DNA of 64,000 nucleotides from an uncultured Ruminococcus sp. (GCA_902800795.1 CADCFQ010000015.1:1-64000); one strand, 5' to 3'; numbered from the stretch's first letter, positions 48,456-58,106 are shown. Notes: generated from the letters alone by a model not told the origin. Program-made: numbers and translations.

Positions 48456-51056
48456 TCACCAAAGATACTTAGTGCCCTTCATGTGAGACTTTATCGCTGT
48501 GATATCATTAGTCCGGACAACGCCGTCTCCATCGGCATCCGCACAGGCTGCCTGATAATCGTCAAGGCTGCCTGTCTTCTTGAGATATTTCTTTATCAGC
48601 GTGATATCTGTCGTGCTCAGTGTGCCGTCAGCGTTGACATCGCCTCTCAGACAAAGGGTCACGCCGGGGTCAGCGGTAAGGTTGCCGTTTGAAACAGTTA
48701 CCGTGTATGTCCTTGTGGCGAAGTTGTTGGATGCCACTGTCAGAGTGTAGCTTCCGTTCGCAAGGCCGGAAGGAACAGAGAACTGCTTGTTCGTGGTGGT
48801 CACGGACTTCGTGGACGAGCCCTTGAAGGTCAGCGTTACCGAATTGTTAGCATAAGCATAGCTTCTGTCGGTGGTCTTGGTACCGGTCGTCAGGGTTATG
48901 CTGTAAACCGCTGTCTGACCTGTCGGGTCGGTGTAATTGTCCTTATACTCATCGCCGCAGACCGTGCAGTGGTGGAGCGTATAGCCCTGGGTCGTGGCGG
49001 TAGGAGCAACTACTGTCTCCTGATAGCTGTGAGCCGCAAGCGAGATATCCTGGATATCCTTGGTCTGGGTGGTGTAGGCAGCGTTCGTAAAGGTTGCTGT
49101 ATAGCGTGTGGTCCCCTTAGTCTTACAGGTAGCCGCCGTCTTGACAGCCGAGGTAACAGTTGCATTTACTGTTTCTATATGAGTGGAATTTCTTGTGCAG
49201 ACCCTCTTGCCTGTGCAGGTCTTTCCGTCGTCGCTCCAGGTATAGGTGGGGCTGCCCCATGAATGACCGGCAGCGATAACTGTGCTTGCCTGGGTTATCT
49301 CCTTTGTGCAGGCGGAATCGCTGAAATACTTATCGCATCTCGAGCAGTGCCAGTAAGCGATGTTTCCGTCAGTTGTGCAGGTGGCTGCCTTTGCGGCAAC
49401 GGCTGTCTTGTTGTGGCCGAGCGCTGCGATAACTGTGCTTGCCTGAGTTATCTCTGCGGTCATAGCACTGTTGCTGAAATACTTCTTGCACACAGGGCAG
49501 TAATAATATGCAATGTTTCCGGCTGTCGTACAGGTAGCTGCCTTTGCGGCAACGGTCTGCTTGGTGTGGCCTGTCGCCGGGATCTCCTGGGACTCATATT
49601 CTCCGCAGGAGCAGTATCTTCTCTTCTCGCCCTTGGTGGTGCAGGTAGCAGCCGTGTAGGTCTCCCACTCGCCGTAGGAATGAGTGTGAGAGCCGCCGCC
49701 TATGATATCGTAATTAACATTATACTGCTGTGCATAAGCCTTTGCAGTGGAGTTCTCGTAAACGTGGAGTGTAAAGTCGCTCTTTACGCTGGTGGTGCTG
49801 CTGTATCCTGCACAGCGGGCGCCCATCGTACAGCTGGTGGAGGGTATGGTCAGCTCCGTGAGCCAGGTACAGCCTGTAAAGCAGTCTACACCTATCGAAG
49901 CTATGCCGGAGGGCAGAGTTACCTCATTGAGTCCGCCGTCCAAATTGGCGGAGCAGTTTGAAAAAGCTTCCTCATCGAGAACTCTCAGAGTGCTTGGGAA
50001 GGTCACCGACCTCAGACCTGTACAGCCGCTGAAAGCCTTGAAGCCTATGCTCGTACAGCCTTCCTGGAAGGTAAGTGAGGTAAGGCTGGTGTTGCTTGCA
50101 AAGGTCTGGTCGGCAATATGCTTTGCGCTTGAAGGGATAGTAACGGATGTCAGTGACGAGTCGGCATAAACGAGCCAGTCGTTCACATATTTAAGAGTGC
50201 CGCTCTGACCTGTGAGGACAGGCGCACTGTCAAAAGCCGAAACGCCCACGCTTGTTACCGACGAGGGTATAGTAAAGGTGGAGTCAACGGCAGTGTACCT
50301 GAAAGCATAGTCGCCGATGCGTGTCAGGTTCGAGGACATATTAACGGTCTTCAGGTTGGTACAGCCGTCAAAAAGGCTGTTGGGTATAGTCTTGACAGCG
50401 CTGAGGTTTGCGGTTGTCAGTGCTGTGCATCCGCCGAAGACACGGTTTCCGATATACTGGATTCCGTCGGGGATAGTCACGCTGGTAAGGCTCGTGCAGC
50501 CGCTGAAAGCAGAATCAGCAATACCTACAGTTCCGGAATTTACGCTTACGCTTGTTACCGTAGTATCAGAACCTATGACCCAGCTGCCGGCATACTTGAT
50601 GCCGCTCTGGTTATTATAGAGGCCAGTGCCCTTGAGAGCCTCTGCGCCGATAGAAGTAACGGTCGAGGGTATCTGAACGCTTGTGATACTGGTGATGTTC
50701 ATAAACGCCTGCGACGGGATAGTGGTGACGCCGTCAGCAAAAACTATCTTAGTAGCCTTACCGCTTTTGATCGCCGGTGATAACAAATTCAATATCGAAA
50801 CAGGTGCTACACTTGCTACGGTATAACCGTCTATTGTTGCCGGATAAGTAAGAGTTGTTGAATCCTCGAGAAACGCTGTTATCCTAGCTGTTCCATCAGA
50901 GTTGATAGTATAGTTGTATTTTCCGTCCGTAGACTTTACCGCTTCAGCTACCATTGTGCTGCGGCCAAACACATCCTGAAAGACCTCAGCCGGGAGCCCT
51001 GCACCTGCAAACGCCATAGTCAGTGCCATAGCGCAGGCTGCCAGTTTCTTTTTCAT
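48456..51056 (-). CDS. Secreted BspA-like leucine-rich-repeat protein with type I dockerin
   Basis: An 866-residue protein. A signal peptide (residues 1-35) is followed by BspA-type repeats over residues 75-400 (DSAFSGCTSLTSVTIPDGIQ type). Then come several three-cysteine modules (ATCTTAGNIAYYYCPVC, ATCTTDGNIAYWHCSRC), a beta-sandwich-like region, and a C-terminal dockerin (about 805-860) with two calcium loops DVNADGTLSTTDITLIKKYL and DADGDGVVRTNDITAIKSHM. The dockerin should bind a cohesin, linking the protein to a cellulosome-like complex. GGAGGTC sets the ATG at 51056. It has a consensus promoter and stands alone. Confidence 0.93.
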   Translation of the reverse strand: MKKKLAACAMALTMAFAGAGLPAEVFQDVFGRSTMVAEAVKSTDGKYNYTINSDGTARITAFLEDSTTLTYPATIDGYTVASVAPVSILNLLSPAIKSGKATKIVFADGVTTIPSQAFMNITSITSVQIPSTVTSIGAEALKGTGLYNNQSGIKYAGSWVIGSDTTVTSVSVNSGTVGIADSAFSGCTSLTSVTIPDGIQYIGNRVFGGCTALTTANLSAVKTIPNSLFDGCTNLKTVNMSSNLTRIGDYAFRYTAVDSTFTIPSSVTSVGVSAFDSAPVLTGQSGTLKYVNDWLVYADSSLTSVTIPSSAKHIADQTFASNTSLTSLTFQEGCTSIGFKAFSGCTGLRSVTFPSTLRVLDEEAFSNCSANLDGGLNEVTLPSGIASIGVDCFTGCTWLTELTIPSTSCTMGARCAGYSSTTSVKSDFTLHVYENSTAKAYAQQYNVNYDIIGGGSHTHSYGEWETYTAATCTTKGEKRRYCSCGEYESQEIPATGHTKQTVAAKAATCTTAGNIAYYYCPVCKKYFSNSAMTAEITQASTVIAALGHNKTAVAAKAATCTTDGNIAYWHCSRCDKYFSDSACTKEITQASTVIAAGHSWGSPTYTWSDDGKTCTGKRVCTRNSTHIETVNATVTSAVKTAATCKTKGTTRYTATFTNAAYTTQTKDIQDISLAAHSYQETVVAPTATTQGYTLHHCTVCGDEYKDNYTDPTGQTAVYSITLTTGTKTTDRSYAYANNSVTLTFKGSSTKSVTTTNKQFSVPSGLANGSYTLTVASNNFATRTYTVTVSNGNLTADPGVTLCLRGDVNADGTLSTTDITLIKKYLKKTGSLDDYQAACADADGDGVVRTNDITAIKSHMKGTKYLW

Positions 51057-51147
51057 ATAATGACCTCCAATATAATTGTGCAAATACCGAACCCCCAAAA
51101 TATCAAAAACAGAATGATAATTTCAGCATTGCCACATAACTATAAAA

Positions 51148-51176
51148 ATTATAGCATACCATATAAAAAAAGTCAA
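51148..51176 (-). promoter_or_regulatory. Promoter of the dockerin protein gene
   Basis: On the minus strand TTGACT (51176-51171), 17 bp, TATAAT (51153-51148) with an extended TG (TGCTATAAT). Confidence 0.85.
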
Positions 51177-51242
51177 CAAATCAAACATAAAATTTACGTT
51201 CCCGAAACGCCCTTCCTTTGGGCGAAATGCGTACATTTGCAA

Positions 51243-51272
51243 AAAAATGCCCCTCCTCGAAAGGAAGGGCAT
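51243..51272 (-). terminator. Terminator of the surface protein gene
   Basis: ATGCCCTTCCT and AGGAGGGGCAT form an almost perfect stem followed by TTTTTTT on the minus strand. Confidence 0.85.
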
Positions 51273-51294
51273 AAAGCTTTTAAACGTTATTCGT

Positions 51295-53832
51295 TTACTT
51301 CTGCTTCTTCTTTATAACAGCAAATGCTGCTATGAGAGCGATGCTTGCCATTGCTGTGCCGGTTGCCGCACCTGTAGAAGGATTGGTAGCGGTGTTTGCA
51401 GCTGTTGTTGCAGCAGTGCTTGTTGCAGCTGCTGTCTTGCTGCTTGTGTCAGCCTTGGAAGAATCACCGGCGGAGTCCTTGGAGGAATCAGCAGATGTGT
51501 CTGAAGACTCGGTAGAATCTGTAGACTCTGTGCTCTCTGTGGACTCTGTGCTATCGTCGGAAGAATCGGAATCAACATCAGAGGACTCATCGGAAGAAGA
51601 ATCTCCGCCTGTAGCAGGTATCTCCTCTTCCTCGTAAGCGTCGCATCTTGAGCACTCTCTTCTCTTCAGTCCGGGCTCGGTCTCTGTGGGCTCAGTAACT
51701 GTTTCCCACTCGCTCCAGTCGTGGCCGAGAGCTGTAAGAGTAACTGCTTCCATAGTGGTCTCAGTCTCTCCGTCGGGCTCAAATACCTTGCCGCAGACTG
51801 TGCAGTGCTTGTAAGCAAGGTTTCCTGCTTCTGTGCAGGTAGCCTCATGAGCTTCGATATCCTCGAAGGTGTGTAAGCCTGTTGCAGGGATAGTCGGGAT
51901 CGCATCTATCGGGTCGCCATCCATATTGAACAGAGCTCCGCAGACTGTACACTTCTGATAAGAATAGTATCCGGCTTCTCCGCAGGTAGGATCCTTGCCC
52001 TCTACGGTCTCAAGATCGTGATCATTAGTCTTATAAAGTGTAACTGTTTTACGGTCGAGCTCTGCGCCGCAGCCGTCTCTCTTGCAATAGAGGACCATAT
52101 CTACCGAGCCATCATCCTTGCAGGTAGGAGGTACCAGTGTAGACTCATCCCTTACATAATCGCCGGTATCATCATGACCAAGCTTTTCAATAACAGGTAC
52201 TGCCTGAAGCTCGTTATCGTTTGCATCGATCATCTTGCCGCAGACGCTACACTTCTTGTAGAAAGCGTGTCCATCCTCAGTGCAGGTAGGTTCAACGGCA
52301 AAGAATGTTGTATAGTCATGAACTCCTGTCGGATCAAGAGTAACGGTTCTGCGTCCGATCTCTTCGCCGCAGCCGTCTCTCTTACAGTAAAGGACTTCAT
52401 CGACCGAGCCGCTGGCTCCGCAGGTAGGTGCTACAAGTGTAGACTCATCTCTTACCCAATCGCCGGTATCATCATGACCCAGCGGACGTGTAGTAGCTGC
52501 TGCATCGATCTCTGTATTACCTTCTGCATCAGCAAAAAGCTTGTTGCAGACCGAGCACTTGTAGCAAGCCTCATGTCCGGGCTCTGTACAGGTCGCAGCC
52601 TCAGCTTCAACAGGCACGATCGTGTGCGGTGCCAGAGCAATAGGAGTAGGTGTCCTGCTCAGCTCTGTCTCACAGTTACGGCAGTAAACGACACTGTCAT
52701 AGCTGCCGGCAACCGTGCAGGTAGAATCAACATAGTTTTCTACAACAGCTTCTGCCGGAACGTGATCCTTCTTAGGATCAACGGGAACTTCGGTTATCTC
52801 TGTCTGGCCGTTTGCATCAGCGAACATCTTGCCGCAGGTCTCGCACTTCCAGTAGTCCTTTGTTCCTGCTGCCTGACAGGTTGCCGGTGTTCCGGGCACC
52901 TTGGTCAGATCCTCAGCTGTGTGAACGATAGCTACTGTAACTACTGTTATAGCCTGTACGCCTTGCTTGGAAGCCCTTGCAATGATGTTTGCAACGCCGT
53001 CAATTCCGGCTGTAACAATACCATTTGAATCTACCGATGCAACGTTCGAATTGTCGCTCTGGAACCAAACGCTCTTGTCAGTTGTCTCCTCGGGAAGAAC
53101 TGTAGCATCGATAGTGAAGGTCTCGCCATGCTTGGTAAGAGTCTTCGTTGTCGGATCAACAGTTACGCTCTCGGGATCGACCGTTGCGGGCTCGTTGTCA
53201 ATAATGACAGGGTCTGCAGGTTCTTCAGCAAAGCCCTCATCGGAGTTACCGTCACCGTATGTGAGAGTAATACTCGAATCGCCGTCAACAAAGCCGACCT
53301 GGTTCGCAACAGCAGGGTCAAGTGTCACCTGATAGTTGCCGGTGGCAGCGTCATCATTTACCGTACACTGGAAGGTAACGAGAGCTGTCTTCGCAAGCGG
53401 AGTTGATACAGTCGTATCGTTCCCGTCATCATCGAGGAAGAATCCGGTGAAGAACGTGCCGTCTTCTCTTTCCTCAAGTGAAGATGGGTCATAATCCCAG
53501 CTAAGTCCGCCAGCCTTGATCTTCTTCATCCAGCTCTTGACAGCAGCCTGAGGGATCAGGCCGGCATACTCGTAGTCAGGATCCTCGGGGTTATCCTCAA
53601 CAAAGGTAAGTCCGTCAGGGATAGCAAAGCCTACGAAAATGCTTGAAAAACCGTCGCCGCCGGTAGCTTCCATCGACACGGTATATGTAATGGTGTCGCC
53701 GGGATTGGCAGTGGTCACGTCAGGCTCGATGTAGAACTTTACAGTCGGCGTCGTTTCCGCTGAAACAGAGACCACAGGCACAGCGCTTACAGCCATAGCC
53801 GCAGCTAGCAGTGCACTAAAAGCCTTTTTCAT
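51295..53832 (-). CDS. Surface protein: cohesin-like domain, Big-2-like domain, nine cysteine modules, sortase-type tail
   Basis: An 845-residue protein. After a signal peptide, residues 28-200 resemble a cohesin or related beta-sandwich (TANPGDTITYTVSMEA near its start, ALVTFQCTVNDDAATGNYQV near its end). A Big-2-like domain (about 220-305) follows. About nine modules with TC...CxxC fill residues 310-725; two carry the identical core VLYCKRDGCG 300 bp apart in DNA. A Ser/Asp/Thr-rich stalk leads to NPSTGAATG, a hydrophobic helix and KKKQK, which resembles a sortase signal. AAGGAG precedes the ATG at 53832. It is probably wall-attached; real cohesin activity is unproven. Confidence 0.85.
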   Translation of the reverse strand: MKKAFSALLAAAMAVSAVPVVSVSAETTPTVKFYIEPDVTTANPGDTITYTVSMEATGGDGFSSIFVGFAIPDGLTFVEDNPEDPDYEYAGLIPQAAVKSWMKKIKAGGLSWDYDPSSLEEREDGTFFTGFFLDDDGNDTTVSTPLAKTALVTFQCTVNDDAATGNYQVTLDPAVANQVGFVDGDSSITLTYGDGNSDEGFAEEPADPVIIDNEPATVDPESVTVDPTTKTLTKHGETFTIDATVLPEETTDKSVWFQSDNSNVASVDSNGIVTAGIDGVANIIARASKQGVQAITVVTVAIVHTAEDLTKVPGTPATCQAAGTKDYWKCETCGKMFADANGQTEITEVPVDPKKDHVPAEAVVENYVDSTCTVAGSYDSVVYCRNCETELSRTPTPIALAPHTIVPVEAEAATCTEPGHEACYKCSVCNKLFADAEGNTEIDAAATTRPLGHDDTGDWVRDESTLVAPTCGASGSVDEVLYCKRDGCGEEIGRRTVTLDPTGVHDYTTFFAVEPTCTEDGHAFYKKCSVCGKMIDANDNELQAVPVIEKLGHDDTGDYVRDESTLVPPTCKDDGSVDMVLYCKRDGCGAELDRKTVTLYKTNDHDLETVEGKDPTCGEAGYYSYQKCTVCGALFNMDGDPIDAIPTIPATGLHTFEDIEAHEATCTEAGNLAYKHCTVCGKVFEPDGETETTMEAVTLTALGHDWSEWETVTEPTETEPGLKRRECSRCDAYEEEEIPATGGDSSSDESSDVDSDSSDDSTESTESTESTDSTESSDTSADSSKDSAGDSSKADTSSKTAAATSTAATTAANTATNPSTGAATGTAMASIALIAAFAVIKKKQK

Positions 53833-53904
53833 ATAACTTTCTCCTTCTCTTAAGATTAGTCGTATCAGCGAACAGCAGATACTATCCGCCAACATACCAT
53901 ATAC

Positions 53905-53933
53905 ATTATATCACAACAATAATTATTTGTCAA
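53905..53933 (-). promoter_or_regulatory. Consensus promoter of the surface protein gene
   Basis: On the minus strand TTGACA (53933-53928), 17 bp, TATAAT (53910-53905): perfect consensus. Confidence 0.9.
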
Positions 53934-54089
53934 CAAAATGTTACCGCTTGTCCTATGGCAAATTTAACAAATCTCACAGCTGTTTTTTTGCCAATATTCG
54001 CAGTTTCCGGGCGATCATACCATATATGGTAGCTGCGTATTTTTTTGGTCATCCCGAAAATATTATCCTGCTGTCAAGCAAAAAGAAAA

Positions 54090-54122
54090 GCCACCGTCAA
54101 GCTAAGCAGCCTGACAGTGGCT
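54090..54122 (-). terminator. Terminator of the ricT gene
   Basis: GAGCCACTGTCAGG and CTTGACGGTGGCT pair on the minus strand, followed by TTTTCTTTTT. Confidence 0.8.
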
Positions 54123-54138
54123 CGGTGTTAAATATCTG

Positions 54139-55002
54139 TTATTTATCCTCCAGCTTTTTGAGGGCTTTCATCTCGTTGCGGTCAACACGGATAACAGCGT
54201 CCCTGATGACTTCCACCTCGTCCTTCTTGACGGAGACAACGTTGTCTGACTGGTCGATCTTTACCCTGAGCTTGCCTGTCAGGAGGTTGACCTCCTGGAC
54301 GACGCCCTTGCCCTCGGCGGTCTTTACCACAGCGCCCACCTTCGGGGTGTGTTTAAGAAGGTCCTCATAGCTCTCCTGCTCGTATTTGAGACAGCACATA
54401 AGCCTGCCGCAGGTGCCGGAGATCTTTGTAGGATTGAGCGATAGACCCTGCTCCTTCGCCATTTTGATAGACACCGGCTGGAACTCTCCCAGGAATCTCG
54501 AACAGCAGAAGGGCTGTCCGCATATACCAAGTCCGCCAAGCATCTTGGCTTCGTCCCTGACGCCTATCTGTCTGAGCTCGATCCTTGTCCTGAAAACAGA
54601 AGCCAGATCCTTTACGAGCTCACGGAAATCCACCCTGTTCTCGGCGGTGAAATAAAACAGCAGCTTGTTGTTGTCGAAGGTACACTCGCAGTCGATGAGG
54701 TTCATTTTAAGCTTATGATCCCTGATCTTCTGCTCGCAGATCTTCATAGCATCCTTTTCCTTTTCACGGTTGCGCTCGATAGTTTTCATATCCTCGGGCG
54801 TCGCAACACGGATTATCTGCTTTATGGGATTAGAGAATTTTTCCTCGTCTATCTCACGCCCGACTATAACAGCTTCGCCGCACTCGACTCCCCTAGCGGT
54901 CTCGACGATGACCTTTTCGCCCTCTTTGACATCGAACCTGCCGGGGTCGAAGTAGTATATCTTTCCTACGCTTTTAAAGCGCACTCCTATGATCTTTAAC
55001 AT
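54139..55002 (-). CDS. ricT: PSP1-domain protein RicT/YaaT
   Basis: A 287-residue protein. The PSP1 core has FTAENRVDFRELVKDLASVF and RTRIELRQIGVRDEAKMLGG, followed by cysteine clusters GICGQPFCCSRFL (about residues 160-172) and CGRLMCCLKYEQE (about 197-209), which bind Fe-S in the B. subtilis Y-complex. That complex directs RNase Y processing of mRNAs and affects sporulation and biofilm. AAGGAG precedes the ATG. Only RicT is here; RicA and RicF are not in the window. Confidence 0.93.
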   Translation of the reverse strand: MLKIIGVRFKSVGKIYYFDPGRFDVKEGEKVIVETARGVECGEAVIVGREIDEEKFSNPIKQIIRVATPEDMKTIERNREKEKDAMKICEQKIRDHKLKMNLIDCECTFDNNKLLFYFTAENRVDFRELVKDLASVFRTRIELRQIGVRDEAKMLGGLGICGQPFCCSRFLGEFQPVSIKMAKEQGLSLNPTKISGTCGRLMCCLKYEQESYEDLLKHTPKVGAVVKTAEGKGVVQEVNLLTGKLRVKIDQSDNVVSVKKDEVEVIRDAVIRVDRNEMKALKKLEDK

Positions 55003-55085
55003 ATTACTCTCCTTATCTGTAAGGCTTGCGCCTTTGTTTCTTTGCTGTATATATCAGCCATATCAGCCGCAAGGCAAGGCTTTGC

Positions 55086-56627
55086 CTACTTCTCGTCGCT
55101 GATAGTTATCCTCTTGGCCACTCTTGTCTGGACCTCGGGACGGTAGATATCCGCCTCGAACCAGAAGGTGGAGCCCTTGCCCTCTTCAGACTGTACACCG
55201 TAGGTGTAGCCGTGAAGCTTCAGTATCTGCTGGCAGATAGAAAGCCCGAGCCCTGTGCCCACAACATCTCGCTTTACTCTTGCGTCACGGTAATAGCGGT
55301 CGAACACCTTTGGCAGCAGTTCCTTTGGTATGCCCCTGCCGTTGTCCTCGACTTCTATGCGCACGGTCTTTTCCTTGTTTATCTGCCTTACCCTTATCAC
55401 CTTGTTCTCGCCGCTGTAGTTCACGGCGTTGTTGATAAAGTTGTAGATCACCTGGTCAAGCTTGTCCGGGTCGGCATAAATGGATATCTCCTCGTCAGGC
55501 TCCAGCTTTATGTCATAGCCGTCCTTCTCGACCATGAGATTATACCTTGTCATGCAGTCCTCAAGCTTTTCCCTGACCCTGACTTCCCTGCGCTCAAGCT
55601 CGATGTTTCCTGACTCCAGCTTTGAAAGCTCGAGCAGGTTGTTTACCAGTGCCGAGAGCCTGTCAGCCTCGTCGATGATTATCTGGATATGCTCCGCACG
55701 CTTCTCGGGATTGTCGCCGGAAAGGTCTCTTATCATCTCGGCATAAGCCTTGACCATAGTCAGCGGCGTTCTGAGGTCATGAGAAACGTTGGCGATAAGG
55801 TCTTTTCTGAGGTCGGAGACCTTTCTTATCTCGTTCTTGGCATTGTTAAGAACGTTTGAAAGCTCCTCGATCTCCACATAGCCCTCGCCGTCGAATTCGA
55901 CGCTGTAGTCTCCCTCTCCGAACTTCTTGGCGGTCCCGGTTATATCGGTGATAGGCCTTGACAGCCTCTTCGATATGAACATAGTTATAATGAACGCCAG
56001 CTCGAACAGGATGACAGTGATGTATATCAGCTGTCCTCTTATGATATTAACGGTGGCATCTATCGGCTCTACCGAGCTTTCGATAAACAGGTATGCCTGA
56101 TCGTCCACCTCGTCGTTATATATCTTGGTGCAGTAGAATATCTCCCTGCTCTTAAAGCTCTCGTTGCGGGTTATCTTTGCAACGGTGCCCGTCTTGCTGT
56201 CCTCGACATCGTTTATAAGGTCAAATAGATAAGCGCCGTACTTGTCATGCATATTCTTTATCAGAAACGAAAAGCTTCCCATATTGTTCTCATAGGTGAT
56301 GATGTTAGCCATTTCGTCCGTGATGATTATACACAGGTTATTGTCAAAGGCAAGGCGCCTGTTCACGCTCACCTGATCGTCGGTGCCGTAGGCCTCGATG
56401 ATGTCGTTGGCGGCATCGGAGATATTTCTCACCTTGGCCGACTCATAGTATTTCTCCAGAAAGAAATACTGGAACAGCCACAGCAGAAGCAGGATTATGA
56501 TAGCGAAGGCCATAAAATAGAGCCACACATAGGTGCGTATGCCCCATTTTGATCTCGCCTTTGCAAACAGACCGCTGCGCTTTTTCTCCTTGCGGCTCTC
56601 GCCGTCGGGACTATCTGATCTTTTCAA
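55086..56627 (-). CDS. Sensor histidine kinase
   Basis: A 513-residue kinase. Two membrane segments (about residues 31-56 and 195-215) enclose an external sensor domain. A HAMP region (about 216-270) precedes the H-box LIANVSHDLRTPLTMVKAYA (about 281-300), then N-box FINNAVNYSGE, DNGRGIPKELL, and GTGLGLSIC. It phosphorylates itself and then the OmpR-type regulator encoded just upstream, whose stop it overlaps by 17 bases. The start is TTG at 56627 with GGGA 7 bases before. It resembles VanS/PhoR-like kinases; the stimulus is unknown. Confidence 0.94.
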   Translation of the reverse strand: MKRSDSPDGESRKEKKRSGLFAKARSKWGIRTYVWLYFMAFAIIILLLLWLFQYFFLEKYYESAKVRNISDAANDIIEAYGTDDQVSVNRRLAFDNNLCIIITDEMANIITYENNMGSFSFLIKNMHDKYGAYLFDLINDVEDSKTGTVAKITRNESFKSREIFYCTKIYNDEVDDQAYLFIESSVEPIDATVNIIRGQLIYITVILFELAFIITMFISKRLSRPITDITGTAKKFGEGDYSVEFDGEGYVEIEELSNVLNNAKNEIRKVSDLRKDLIANVSHDLRTPLTMVKAYAEMIRDLSGDNPEKRAEHIQIIIDEADRLSALVNNLLELSKLESGNIELERREVRVREKLEDCMTRYNLMVEKDGYDIKLEPDEEISIYADPDKLDQVIYNFINNAVNYSGENKVIRVRQINKEKTVRIEVEDNGRGIPKELLPKVFDRYYRDARVKRDVVGTGLGLSICQQILKLHGYTYGVQSEEGKGSTFWFEADIYRPEVQTRVAKRITISDEK

Positions 56628-57285
56628 ACTTATATCCCATTCCTCTCAGGGTTATGATAAGATTGCGGTATCTTCCCAGGCTGTTTCTGAGCATTTTAAT
56701 ATGAGTGTCCACAGTCCTGTCATCGCCGTAGAAATCAAAGCCCCACACCTCTTCAAGGAGCTTTTCTCTCGAAAGTGCGATATTCATATTCTTCACAAGG
56801 TAGAACAGCAGGTCATACTCCTTGGGAGTCATAGCCACTCTCTCGCCGTCGATCTTTACCTCTCTTGCGGTGAAGTTTATCTCCAGCCCCTCATAGGTTA
56901 TAACATCCTCTTCGGGAGCTGCCGCATGGGCTCTCGCAAGAACAGCCTTTATCCTTGCCATAAGCTCCTTCGGAGAGAAAGGCTTTACCACATAGTCATC
57001 CACACCTATCTCAAAGCCGAACAGCTTGTCATACTCCTCGCCCCTTGCAGAAAGCATGATAACGGGAACAGACTTTATCTTTTTTATCTCCTTGCAGGCG
57101 GAATAGCCGTCGAGCCTGGGCATCATTATATCCATAACGATAATATCAAAGTCCTCGGCCTTTACCTTCTCGACCGCCTCCATGCCGTCCTCGGCTTCGC
57201 TCACAGCGTAGCCCTCAAACTCGGCATACTCCTTGATTATAGCTCTTATCTTCGCTTCATCGTCAACAACAAGTATTTTTGCCAT
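56611..57285 (-). CDS. OmpR-family response regulator
   Basis: A 224-residue regulator. The receiver has the acidic pair DDE (residues 8-10), phosphorylated Asp in IIVMDIMMPRLDG (about residue 51), and KPFSPKELMARI. The C-terminal winged helix includes MTPKEYDLLFYLVKNMNIAL and DDRTVDTHIKMLRNSLG, the DNA-recognition part. It is co-transcribed with the kinase that overlaps its end. AGAGGA lies before the ATG. The target genes are unknown. Confidence 0.96.
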   Translation of the reverse strand: MAKILVVDDEAKIRAIIKEYAEFEGYAVSEAEDGMEAVEKVKAEDFDIIVMDIMMPRLDGYSACKEIKKIKSVPVIMLSARGEEYDKLFGFEIGVDDYVVKPFSPKELMARIKAVLARAHAAAPEEDVITYEGLEINFTAREVKIDGERVAMTPKEYDLLFYLVKNMNIALSREKLLEEVWGFDFYGDDRTVDTHIKMLRNSLGRYRNLIITLRGMGYKFEKIR

Positions 57286-57306
57286 TATACCAGTCCTCTC
57301 TTTATG

Positions 57307-58095
57307 TCAATTATTATTGAAGAATTCCTCGACCCTGGGATGAAACTGCGGGCATTCATCATAGACCGCATGGCCGTAGCCCTCGAACACCTGCGACTCC
57401 CAGCCATAGCGCTTTGCAAAGCCTGCCTGGAGCGCCATAGGGAAGATAACATCCCCTGATGCCGCAAACACGCATACAGGGCAGCTTATCTCTGCCGCTC
57501 TGCCTGTCACATCGAAGCCGGAGGCCGCATCCGCCAGGATGATAAAGCGCTGTCTGTCGTTTTCGCTCACCATATCAGCCAGCAGCTCAAAGGCATCCTC
57601 GTTCTGCTTGCAGAAGTTCTCGGTGTAGAGGTCACTGCCAAAGCACTTGTAAAGGGTCTTGATATCGCCGCTCTCGGCCATGCCCTTCCACCGGGAGATT
57701 ATCCTTTCTGCATCCTCGCCAACGCCAACAGCGCTGGAGCACAGCGCAAGGGCTCTTACAAGCTCGGGTCTTTCCAGTGCTATGACAAGACCTATCATAC
57801 CGCCCTGGGAGATGCCCATAAGGTCAGCGTCCTTTATCCCCAGCCTGTCCATAGCCTCAGAGGTGTCCTTTGCCATATCATAAACTGTATATCTGTCCGG
57901 TATCTGCTCACGCCTGTCAAACAAAAACACCTCGTGGTCCTCAGCGTAAATCTTATAGGCGTTCATCACCGGCTCTGCAAAAGTCATCACGCTGATAAGG
58001 CTTAATCCCGGCAGCACAACAAGAGGCCTTGCGCCCTTTTTGCCAAAGCGCAGACATTTCATCTCAAAGTCGCCGCAGCTGATAGTCTCGATCAT
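57307..58095 (-). CDS. Alpha/beta hydrolase
   Basis: A 262-residue alpha/beta-fold hydrolase. The oxyanion region is VVLPGLSLIS, the nucleophile elbow GISQGGMIG (Ser about residue 95), the acid Asp in FAASGDVIFP, and the catalytic His in GYGHAVYDE (about 242). The substrate cannot be told; esterase or lactonase activities are possible. AGGAG precedes the ATG at 58095. It lies between the TrhA gene and the two-component system, and could share their transcript. Confidence 0.9.
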   Translation of the reverse strand: MIETISCGDFEMKCLRFGKKGARPLVVLPGLSLISVMTFAEPVMNAYKIYAEDHEVFLFDRREQIPDRYTVYDMAKDTSEAMDRLGIKDADLMGISQGGMIGLVIALERPELVRALALCSSAVGVGEDAERIISRWKGMAESGDIKTLYKCFGSDLYTENFCKQNEDAFELLADMVSENDRQRFIILADAASGFDVTGRAAEISCPVCVFAASGDVIFPMALQAGFAKRYGWESQVFEGYGHAVYDECPQFHPRVEEFFNNN

Positions 58096-58106
58096 AATAA
58101 CAACTC

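Noticed and set aside
52018..53028. 336-codon plus-strand frame opposite the surface protein gene
   Set aside because: It arises from the periodic codon composition of the antisense strand; the minus-strand gene has signal peptide, domains, promoter and terminator.
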